DNA of 5,069 nt from Sphingomonas bacterium. GTDB lineage: Bacteria > Pseudomonadota > Alphaproteobacteria > Sphingomonadales > Sphingomonadaceae. Below the pieces are notes generated by a model, which was not told the DNA's origin, searched no databases, and saw nothing but the letters and a program-made list of their open reading frames with translations. Positions 1-5,069 of this stretch are shown here, piece after piece. The DNA lies in the NCBI GenBank assembly GCA_026785965.1, contig JAJAYY010000202.1:1-5069 (forward strand), given 5' to 3'. How positions within the stretch are numbered: the first letter of the stretch is position 1; every line of letters starts with the position of its first letter. A program made the position numbers and the translations under genes.

Positions 1-410
1 ATCGGCCCGGTCGGGTTGGCCGAGACATATTCGACATTGACCCGCTCGCTTTTGCCGACGGCGCTTTTGCCATAGTCGCCGGCTTGGACGATGATCGTCT
101 CGAGCTCACGCCGCCACGCCGCGTCGGTCAGCTTGAGATTGATGAATCCGGGGCCGGCAACGCTCACCTCGGTGACATCGGGCAGCGCTTCGAGCTTGAG
201 CGCGATCAGCGCGGCGAGCGCGCGCGGGTTGGTCCCCGCACCCTTGGCGAGCACCATCGCGGCGTTGGTCGCGAGGTCGCCGTGGCTGACATCGCGCGGC
301 GGTTCGACCGCGACCGCCTTGCGGGCCAGCCCCGGCGGAAGCGCGCCTTCGGCTTCGAGTTGATCGAGCACCCCGTCGAGGAGCGCGGCATAATGAGCAT
401 AAAGCGACAT
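1..410 (-). CDS. argS: Arginyl-tRNA synthetase, N-terminal part (cut by window edge)
   Basis: Arginyl-tRNA synthetase is a cytoplasmic class I enzyme that charges tRNA-Arg with arginine using ATP. Only the first 136 codons are present; the gene runs off the left edge. The N-terminal additional domain, which contacts the tRNA D-loop, spans about residues 1-110 and carries the family motif SHGDLATNAAM near residues 42-52 and a GPGFINLKL segment near 86-94. The catalytic domain begins with VNVEYVSANPTGP, the canonical ArgS lead-in to the HIGH ATP-binding motif, which should lie just past the edge. The ATG at 410-408 is chosen because it gives the usual N-terminus and has an AGAGG ribosome binding site 8 nt upstream. 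That site overlaps the stop codon of the acyltransferase gene, and the two genes are 11 bp apart, so they are probably cotranscribed. The frame is intact throughout. Confidence 0.96.
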   Translation of the reverse strand, partial: MSLYAHYAALLDGVLDQLEAEGALPPGLARKAVAVEPPRDVSHGDLATNAAMVLAKGAGTNPRALAALIALKLEALPDVTEVSVAGPGFINLKLTDAAWRRELETIIVQAGDYGKSAVGKSERVNVEYVSANPTGP

Positions 411-418
411 AGCCGCGG

Positions 419-423
419 CCTCT
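419..423 (-). promoter_or_regulatory. Ribosome binding site of argS overlapping the upstream stop codon
   Basis: On the minus strand the sequence reads TAGAGG followed by 8 nt and then the argS ATG. The AGAGG core is a good Shine-Dalgarno match at normal spacing and shares two bases with the TAG stop of the acyltransferase gene. Ribosomes finishing the acyltransferase would therefore cover the argS initiation site. This supports the ATG at 410 and implies that argS translation may be coupled to its upstream neighbour. Confidence 0.7.
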
Positions 424-1486
424 AGCGCAGGCGGCGCGGCGCGTCACGGGTGCGATCGCCCGGAGGGCGGGCGAAGCGCCGCTGCAAGGCATCGACCATC
501 GGCCGCTCGACCCACCGATACAGCAGCAACGCCGCGGCGAGCGCGCCGGTCATCGCCAGCGCCAGCCCGAGCCACGGCTCGGTCCCGCCGAGCCGCTGCC
601 ACGCCAGCAATGCGGCGTTGATCGTGAAGGTGTGTGACAAATACAGCGTGTAGGACGCATCGCCGCCGGCAACCAGCCACCGCCGCCACCTTGGCAAGTG
701 GTGCGGCTCGGGCGCGAGCGCGAGGCTGGCGCAGAGCAGCAGCGCGGGCACGCCGAAGCTGATCGGTCGCACGAATGCGATCGTGTCGCCGATCCGGACC
801 ACTGCCATCAGCAGCGCCAGCGCCGCGACCGCCAGCGCCACCGAACCCCATAAGGGCAACCGAATGCCGCGCAGGAACAGCAATCCGAGCCCGATCCCGG
901 CGATGAATTCGATGATCATCGGCTGCGACCAGAAATAGAGCATGAACCACTGCTCGGGGAGCCACGCGTGGAGAATGATAAGCACGGCGAACCCTGCGCT
1001 GAGCCACGCCAGGCCGCGCCGAAAGGGCAAGGCCGCGGCAAATGCGAGGTAGAAGAACGCCTCATAATTAAGCGTCCAGCCCTGCGACAGCAACGGATGG
1101 AGGCTGCCGTCGGCGCGTGGCCACGGCACGAACGCATAGGATGTGACGACTATATCCGGGCTCAGGCTGGTGTTGCGGACATGCTCGCCGAACAGCAGCA
1201 CGGTCGCGACCATCAGCGTCGTGAACAGCCAATATGGCGGCGCGATCCGCAGCAATCGCCGCACCACGAAAGTCCCCGCCGCCCCGCGCCGGCCGAACTG
1301 GCCGTGGGTCAGATAGACCATCACGAACCCGCTGATGACGAAGAAGATGTCGACCCCGGCGGTCCACGGCACCGCCCACACGCTCGAATCGTCGGGCAGG
1401 AACAGGTCGGCGCCATGGCTCAACAACACCGCCGCCGCGGCGATCAGCCGCAGCAACTGGATGTTCGAGAGCAACGGACGGGTCAT
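422..1486 (-). CDS. Acyltransferase family 3 membrane protein (ExoZ/OafA-like)
   Basis: A 354-residue integral membrane protein of the acyltransferase-3 family, whose members transfer acetyl or other acyl groups onto sugars of exopolysaccharide, O-antigen or other envelope glycans. Motifs in order: an N-terminal helix with R13 and H24 in the RLIAAAAVLLSHG segment (the conserved Arg and the likely catalytic His); GVDIFFVISGFVM at 44-56; RRLLRIAPPYWL at 76-87; QGWTLNYEAFFYL at 135-147, typical of ExoZ-like proteins; GDASYTLYLSH at 275-285; and VERP at 326-329. About ten hydrophobic segments are visible, and the tail after 335 is Arg-rich and probably cytoplasmic. The ATG at 1486 is preferred over an in-frame TTG at 1516: it gives a standard N-terminus and places the gene 10 bp after the phosphatidyltransferase stop, whereas the TTG would overlap that gene by 20 bp. 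No strong ribosome binding site precedes the ATG, so translation is probably coupled. The substrate is unknown; ExoZ-like acetylation of an exopolysaccharide is the best guess. Confidence 0.9.
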   Translation of the reverse strand: MTRPLLSNIQLLRLIAAAAVLLSHGADLFLPDDSSVWAVPWTAGVDIFFVISGFVMVYLTHGQFGRRGAAGTFVVRRLLRIAPPYWLFTTLMVATVLLFGEHVRNTSLSPDIVVTSYAFVPWPRADGSLHPLLSQGWTLNYEAFFYLAFAAALPFRRGLAWLSAGFAVLIILHAWLPEQWFMLYFWSQPMIIEFIAGIGLGLLFLRGIRLPLWGSVALAVAALALLMAVVRIGDTIAFVRPISFGVPALLLCASLALAPEPHHLPRWRRWLVAGGDASYTLYLSHTFTINAALLAWQRLGGTEPWLGLALAMTGALAAALLLYRWVERPMVDALQRRFARPPGDRTRDAPRRLR

Positions 1487-1496
1487 GCCGGGTCGG

Positions 1497-2183
1497 CTAT
1501 TCGCCCTCGGCGGCAATACGGCGCGCGGTGAGGATCGTCTGGGCGATGAAGATCGTCAGCAGGATCGCACCTGACGCGGCAATCAGCCAGTCGAGCGCCG
1601 ACCACATCGGGTCCGGCTCCAGAACGAACATCGACAGCGTGATTGCAATCAGCATCAGCCTGAGCTCGGTCGGGCCGAAGGCGCTGAACGACAGGCTCAA
1701 TTCGCCCAGCACGCGCGCCGCGAGGAACGCGTGGATCGACATCAACAGATAGCCGGTCAGCGCGAACAATGCGACGTCGAGCCGCACGAACGCGGTGAGC
1801 CCGAGCCCGGCCATGATCATCAAATTGGCGAGACCGTCGCAGCTATGATCGATGAAATAGCCGAACCGCGGTCGTTCAATCTGGCGAAACCGCGCCAGGC
1901 TGCCGTCGAGCGAATCGCCGAACCAATGGACGCAAAATCCGGCGATCGACAGCCACAGCCAGCCGATCTCGGCGCTGCTCGCCACAAACCCGATCAGCAC
2001 CATCAGCGCGCCGAGCAAGCCAAGACCGGTCAGATGATCGGGCTTCACCCACGCCGGCAGCCGCGCGCACAGCCAGTTCAACACCCGCCGCTCGGCCCCC
2101 GCGAGCAGATTCTCCTGGATCCGCTGAACCGGTTTCAACGGCGGGCGATGCAAGGGCGAATCCGGAGTGGGCGGGCTGAGCAA
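1497..2183 (-). CDS. CDP-alcohol phosphatidyltransferase family protein (non-ATG start)
   Basis: A 228-residue polytopic membrane enzyme of the CDP-alcohol phosphatidyltransferase family, which moves a phospho-alcohol group from a CDP-linked donor to an acceptor alcohol, as in phospholipid headgroup synthesis. The full signature D-x2-D-G-x2-A-R-x9-G-x3-D-x3-D is present as D90, D93, G94, A97, R98, G108, D112 and D116, so metal and CDP binding should be intact. About six transmembrane segments are visible, near 52-70, 72-89, 115-135, 137-157, 171-189 and 197-217. No in-frame ATG precedes Met61, which lies inside the first membrane helix. The open frame begins after a TGA at 2210-2208, and TTG codons at 2183, 2153 and 2138 are the candidate starts. 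The TTG at 2183 is used because GGAA lies about 6 nt upstream; 2138 gives a more compact N-terminus. The acceptor cannot be assigned, since the protein is not clearly PgsA, PssA or Pcs. It probably works with the acyltransferase 10 bp downstream. Confidence 0.9.
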   Translation of the reverse strand: MLSPPTPDSPLHRPPLKPVQRIQENLLAGAERRVLNWLCARLPAWVKPDHLTGLGLLGALMVLIGFVASSAEIGWLWLSIAGFCVHWFGDSLDGSLARFRQIERPRFGYFIDHSCDGLANLMIMAGLGLTAFVRLDVALFALTGYLLMSIHAFLAARVLGELSLSFSAFGPTELRLMLIAITLSMFVLEPDPMWSALDWLIAASGAILLTIFIAQTILTARRIAAEGE

Positions 2184-2206
2184 TGAAATTTCCGATGAGG
2201 CGGGCT

Positions 2207-2222
2207 GTCACATCTCTGTAAC
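2207..2222. promoter_or_regulatory. Imperfect palindrome, possible operator
   Basis: The plus strand reads GTCACA, TCTC, TGTAAC. The two 6-bp arms match the pattern GTnACA-n4-TGTnAC with a single mismatched pair, giving ten paired positions in a 16-bp site. It lies in the only true intergenic gap of the window, about 23 bp upstream of the TTG start of the phosphatidyltransferase gene. The layout suits a dimeric regulator acting on that gene. The arms do not match a regulator I can name with confidence. A chance palindrome in an 88-bp gap cannot be excluded. Confidence 0.25.
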
Positions 2223-2243
2223 GCCGGCGGAGGCGCGCGTCAC
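2215..2243 (-). promoter_or_regulatory. Weak candidate promoter for the phosphatidyltransferase-acyltransferase-argS unit
   Basis: On the minus strand a GTGACG hexamer (2243-2238) is followed by a 17-bp spacer and TACAGA (2220-2215). Against TTGACA/TATAAT these are partial matches, but the spacing is ideal. Transcription would start near 2208 and leave a leader of about 25 nt before the TTG at 2183. The -10 element overlaps the near-palindrome at 2207-2222, a common layout for repression. The plus strand also holds a GCGCGT direct repeat at 2235-2240 and 2245-2250, a 10-bp period that places both copies on one face of the helix. No stem-loop with a T-tract ends the dgt transcript here, so read-through from upstream is also possible. 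Confidence 0.2.
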
Positions 2244-2271
2244 TGCGCGTATAACGGCGGCACCGAGCCAG

Positions 2272-3432
2272 CTAGAAGCGGTCGGGCAGGTTGACCGGGC
2301 CGATCAGTTTTTCATGGCTGGCGATGGCGAAGCGGTCGGTCATGCCGGCGATATAATCGGCGATTCCGCGCAGCCGCGCTACTTCTCCTTCGCCGCGCTG
2401 CCATCCCGGCGGGAGGCATATGGGGCGCTCGCGCAGGACTTGCGCCAGGTCGGCGACGATGCGTTGCGCTTCGATCCGGATCGGGGTCAGCGCCGCGCTG
2501 TCATAGAGATGCGCATAAAGGTGGCGCTTGAGGCTCCGTTCCTCGGCCTCCAGCGCGGCCGAGAAGCCGACCAGTTGGCGCCCCGCGGCGCGCACCTCGT
2601 CGATGCTCGTCACCCCCGCCTCGGCGATCCGCCGCCGGGTTTCGGTCAGCACGTCGCTGACCATCGCGCCGATCCCGTCGCGCACCAGCGCCTTGATCTT
2701 GCGCGCCGCATCGAGCCCGGGATGGCGCGCCTCGACCGCGTCCCACTGGCGCCGCACGAACGGCACGCTCAGCAAGGCGTCCAACTCGAGGATGCCGCTG
2801 CGCAGGCCATCGTCAATGTCGTGATTGTCGTACGCGATGTCGTCGGCAATTCCCGCGACCTGCGCTTCGAGGCTCGGCCAGGTGGCGAGTTCGAGCCCGA
2901 TCGCGGAATCGGCTTCGGCCATCGCCCAGCTCGGGTTGGTCACCGGGCCATTATGCTTGGCCAGCCCCTCGAGCGTCTCCCACGTCAGGTTGAGGCCGTC
3001 GAAATCGGGGTAAGGATTTTCGAGCGCGGTGACGAGCCGCAGCGTGTGGGCATTGTGATCGAACCCGCCGGCATCGGCGAGGCTCGCCTGGAGCGCTTCC
3101 TCGCCGCCATGGCCGAACGGCGGGTGGCCAAGGTCGTGGGCAAGGCACAGGGCCTCGGTCAGATCTTCGTTAAGCCCCAAGATCCGCGCCATCGTCCGCC
3201 CGATTTGCGCGACTTCGATCGAATGGGTCAGGCGGACGCGGAAATGGTCGCCGTCGGGGGCAACGAACACTTGGGTCTTGTGGCGCAAGCGGCGGAAGGC
3301 GGCCGAATGGACGATCCGGTCGCGGTCGCGCTGAAACGCATCGCGTTGCCCGCGTGGCGCCCTGTCATCCTCCCCAAAAACCCGGCCGCGCGATCGAGAG
3401 GGTTGCGCGGCAAGGGCGGGGGGAAGCGTCAT
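2272..3432 (-). CDS. dgt: dGTPase-like deoxyribonucleoside triphosphate triphosphohydrolase
   Basis: A 386-residue cytoplasmic HD-superfamily enzyme of the type that hydrolyses dGTP, or dNTPs more broadly, to the nucleoside and triphosphate, and so helps set dNTP pools. The N-terminal family block QRDRDRIVHSAAFRRLRHKT lies at 34-53. Metal-binding residues are visible as H70 in LTHSIEVAQIGR, the H99-D100 doublet in AHDLGHPPFGHGGEEAL, and an Asp in IADDIAYDNHDIDDG (D197 or D198). The C-terminal HD-associated region covers about 280-375. Length and motifs fit the shorter subfamily of dGTPase-like proteins common in alphaproteobacteria rather than the longer E. coli Dgt, so substrate preference is not certain. 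The ATG at 3432 overlaps the stop of the upstream SPOR gene as ATGA, with only a weak GAGAA about 11 nt upstream, so translational coupling is likely. No residue of the HD signature is missing. Confidence 0.95.
   Translation of the reverse strand: MTLPPALAAQPSRSRGRVFGEDDRAPRGQRDAFQRDRDRIVHSAAFRRLRHKTQVFVAPDGDHFRVRLTHSIEVAQIGRTMARILGLNEDLTEALCLAHDLGHPPFGHGGEEALQASLADAGGFDHNAHTLRLVTALENPYPDFDGLNLTWETLEGLAKHNGPVTNPSWAMAEADSAIGLELATWPSLEAQVAGIADDIAYDNHDIDDGLRSGILELDALLSVPFVRRQWDAVEARHPGLDAARKIKALVRDGIGAMVSDVLTETRRRIAEAGVTSIDEVRAAGRQLVGFSAALEAEERSLKRHLYAHLYDSAALTPIRIEAQRIVADLAQVLRERPICLPPGWQRGEGEVARLRGIADYIAGMTDRFAIASHEKLIGPVNLPDRF
3429..3432 (-). other. ATGA stop-start overlap coupling the SPOR gene to dgt
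   Basis: On the minus strand the TGA stop of the SPOR-domain gene and the ATG of dgt share bases in the tetranucleotide ATGA. Such junctions usually mean that terminating ribosomes reinitiate on the downstream gene. Together with the lack of a strong ribosome binding site before dgt, this places the two genes in one operon with linked expression. Confidence 0.9.
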
Positions 3433-5045
3433 TTCGACGGAAGTTTCTCGATCTTGATGGTCGCGGGGGTGCGGGTCCAGCTAAACCCGTCGACGCCATC
3501 CTTGGCAAGCGCGTTGGTGAAGCTTTGCGCTTCGCTTTTGCTGTCGAACGGCCCGGTCAGCAGCCGGAAATAATCCTTGCCCTGGGTAACGAACCCGCCG
3601 CGCTTGCGCAGCGCCGCGGACTTGGCCGCGCGTTTCTTATATTCCGCCGCCATCCGCTCGCCATGCGATCCGCCCGCGATCTGGACCCAGTTGGTCCCCG
3701 CTACGCCGATCGCCTCGCGCTGTTTCTTGTCCTCGGCAGCGGCCTTTTTCTCTGCCGCGACTTGCTTGAGGTTGGCAGCTTTCTTCGCCGCGGCTTTTTT
3801 GGTCTCGGCGGCCCTGGTCGAGCTTGCCGCGACCAGCGGTCGTTCGACCCGCGGGCGCGGTGCGGGGGGCGGGCTGGCCTCGCTCGTCCGGGCGAGCAAT
3901 CTGTCGATCCCCGACAGACGGTCCCCGGGCAGCAAGTCGCTGGTCGCGCGCTCGGGCATCGTCGTCGCGGCGACCGCGCGCGGCGGCGGCGGCGATGGCA
4001 GGACGATTGCCGGCGGCGCCGGAGCGATGATCGGCGACCGCGTAGGCGATGGCGTCGGCCTGACGATCGGCGGTGGCGGCCCGAGCGGGGTTGCGGGCAA
4101 TGCCACGCGCCTTCCGACCGCGACCTTCTGCTTCTTGGGCGGGCGTGAACTTGCCCGCTCAGCAGCGCGCTGGGGCGCTGGTCGCACACTCGCTTGTGGT
4201 GGCGCACGCAGCGGTTCGACCGCCGCGAGCTTCATCTCCGATGGGGTCGGGAACACGCCAAGATGAACCGCCGCGGCTTTCTGCTCGACGCTGAGGGTCG
4301 GCAGGATCGCGAAAAACGGTTCGATCCGCGCCGATGAGCCCGGCATCGCGCTTTCAATCGCGCGCCGCGCTCCGTCGCGGTCGCCGCCGAGCGCGAGGAT
4401 GAAGGCGCGCACCCGCTGGGCGGCGGGATCGCGGCGGTTGAGCAACGGCTGCAGCGTCACAATCGCCTTGGCCGGAGCGCGCGAGATCGCCAGGCTGAGC
4501 GCCAGCCGGCGCCGCGCTTCGTCGCGGTCGGGGCCAACCAAGGCGGCTTCATAATCACCTTGTGCCGCAGCCTGGTTGCCGAGCAGATCCTGCGCCAGCC
4601 CGCGGTCGGCGCCAAGCTGGGCGCGGGTCGCGCCAAGCTGCTGGGCCTGTGCGAGCCACGCCAGCGCACCGCGCGCATCGCCCATCTCGGCAGTCGCCGC
4701 GCCCATCCCGATCTTGGGTGCAGGGTCGGCCGGTCGCACTTCCTCGGCACGGCCGAAGAAGCCCACCGCAGCTTGATAGTCACCAAGATCGAGCGCGGCG
4801 CGTCCCGCCGCCACCAGCGCGGCGAAATCGCGCGGATTCAAGGCGATCAGGCGCAGGTTGCGTGCCAGCGCCGCCGACGGGGTTTCGACCATTCCCGCGA
4901 TCGGCGCGGCGGGGGGTGGCGGAGCGGCACCGATATATTGGGCGAGCAGCGGTCCCGGCATAGCCACGGCGACCGCGAACAGGGCCATTCGCCGCGCGCG
5001 GGCGCGGAATGAGTAGGAGCGAAAATTGCGCATCAGACAGTCCAT
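3429..5045 (-). CDS. Exported TPR protein with C-terminal SPOR domain
   Basis: A 538-residue envelope protein. A signal peptide is visible: an Arg-rich n-region up to residue 19, a hydrophobic stretch 20-34 and probable cleavage after the Ala of PLLAQ (about residue 35). Residues about 68-170 form TPR-like helical repeats, including NPRDFAALVAAGRAAL and LGDYQAAVGFFGRAEEVRP. A low-complexity Pro-rich linker covers about 280-360 and 390-405, then a Lys/Ala-rich helix 411-445. The C-terminal SPOR domain, about 451-535, starts NWVQIAGGS and contains YFRLLTGPFDSKSEAQ; SPOR domains bind denuded septal peptidoglycan. A periplasmic role in cell-wall remodelling or division is inferred, with the TPR part likely binding a partner. 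The start is uncertain: ATGs at 5045 and 5033 both have weak ribosome binding sites, and an ATG at 4988 would also leave a short signal peptide. An in-frame TAG at 5066-5064 limits extension. The first gene of the dgt operon in this window. Confidence 0.88.
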   Translation of the reverse strand: MDCLMRNFRSYSFRARARRMALFAVAVAMPGPLLAQYIGAAPPPPAAPIAGMVETPSAALARNLRLIALNPRDFAALVAAGRAALDLGDYQAAVGFFGRAEEVRPADPAPKIGMGAATAEMGDARGALAWLAQAQQLGATRAQLGADRGLAQDLLGNQAAAQGDYEAALVGPDRDEARRRLALSLAISRAPAKAIVTLQPLLNRRDPAAQRVRAFILALGGDRDGARRAIESAMPGSSARIEPFFAILPTLSVEQKAAAVHLGVFPTPSEMKLAAVEPLRAPPQASVRPAPQRAAERASSRPPKKQKVAVGRRVALPATPLGPPPPIVRPTPSPTRSPIIAPAPPAIVLPSPPPPRAVAATTMPERATSDLLPGDRLSGIDRLLARTSEASPPPAPRPRVERPLVAASSTRAAETKKAAAKKAANLKQVAAEKKAAAEDKKQREAIGVAGTNWVQIAGGSHGERMAAEYKKRAAKSAALRKRGGFVTQGKDYFRLLTGPFDSKSEAQSFTNALAKDGVDGFSWTRTPATIKIEKLPSK

Positions 5046-5069
5046 GCGCGACTTCAGCTTGCTCTAAGC
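5046..5069 (-). other. Right edge: leader or end of an upstream gene, not callable
   Basis: Only 24 bp lie upstream of the first ATG of the SPOR gene. On the minus strand the sequence holds a TAG at 5066-5064 and a TGA at 5056-5054 in different frames, either of which could end an upstream gene. A small inverted repeat (GCTT, 5 nt, AAGC) occupies 5057-5069 but is too short to be a terminator. There is no convincing ribosome binding site for the ATG at 5045. The operon may begin further upstream. Confidence 0.3.

Noticed and set aside
106..492. A 128-codon minus-strand frame across the argS start and the acyltransferase end
   Set aside because: It is out of frame with the clear ArgS motifs and straddles two real genes. 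The translation is Arg/Ala-rich with no recognisable domain.
1487..1516. A longer acyltransferase starting at TTG 1516
   Set aside because: It adds ten residues (PPRANSRPG-like) before the normal N-terminus and overlaps the upstream gene by 20 bp, with no ribosome binding site better than that of the ATG at 1486.
968..1531. A 187-codon plus-strand frame opposite the acyltransferase gene
   Set aside because: It is hydrophilic low-complexity Arg/Gln/His-rich sequence with no family motif, opposite a protein with full acyltransferase-3 motifs. It crosses into the neighbouring gene.
2184..2271. A rho-independent terminator after dgt
   Set aside because: The strongest stem in the gap is a 5-bp CGCGC/GCGCG pairing with a 6-nt loop and no following T-tract, so it does not support a terminator.
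2167..3573. A 468-codon open frame on the plus strand opposite the whole dgt gene
   Set aside because: It runs antisense across the complete dgt gene and over both of its ends. Its protein is rich in Arg, Ala, Gly and Asp with no recognisable motif, as expected for a mirror frame in GC-rich DNA; the minus strand has clear HD-domain motifs.
3960..4080. GGC/GCG-rich runs that look like a simple-sequence repeat
   Set aside because: They encode the Pro/Ala-rich linker of the SPOR protein and are irregular, so they are coding composition rather than a tandem repeat.
3354..4266. Two plus-strand frames (264 and 229 codons) opposite the SPOR gene
   Set aside because: They mirror the Pro-rich and Ala/Lys-rich parts of the minus-strand gene, which yields Gly/Arg-rich strings. 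No motif or plausible start context was seen.

Overview
The window is GC-rich, roughly two thirds G+C by eye. It reads as a densely packed chromosomal segment of an alphaproteobacterium, most likely a sphingomonad. This rests on protein character (a TPR/SPOR envelope protein, a type-2 dGTPase-like HD hydrolase and ArgS close together) and is not proof of taxon. All five genes are on the minus strand, so transcription runs from the high to the low coordinate. No RNA genes, insertion sequences or CRISPR arrays were seen.

In transcription order: (1) 5045-3429, an exported TPR protein with a proline-rich linker, a Lys/Ala-rich helix and a C-terminal SPOR domain. (2) 3432-2272, a dGTPase-like HD-domain triphosphohydrolase whose start overlaps the stop of gene 1 in an ATGA junction. 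(3) An 88-bp intergenic gap (2271-2184) with no clear terminator but a possible promoter and a near-palindrome. (4) 2183-1497, a CDP-alcohol phosphatidyltransferase with the complete active-site signature but no ATG start. (5) 1486-422, an acyltransferase-3 (ExoZ/OafA-type) membrane protein 10 bp downstream. (6) 410 to the left edge, the first 136 codons of arginyl-tRNA synthetase, whose ribosome binding site overlaps the acyltransferase stop codon.

Genes 1 and 2 form one translationally coupled unit. Genes 4 and 5 and argS form a second tightly spaced unit that may also receive read-through from the first. The dgt, argS and SPOR genes are housekeeping functions that I recall lying close together in many alphaproteobacteria. 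The phosphatidyltransferase/acyltransferase pair between dgt and argS is the least ordinary part of the window. It suggests a two-step membrane or envelope-glycan modification: a phospho-alcohol headgroup transfer plus O-acylation. The substrate cannot be read from the sequence. I see no evidence of a wholly new system; the pair and its small regulatory gap are the best candidates for a closer look.
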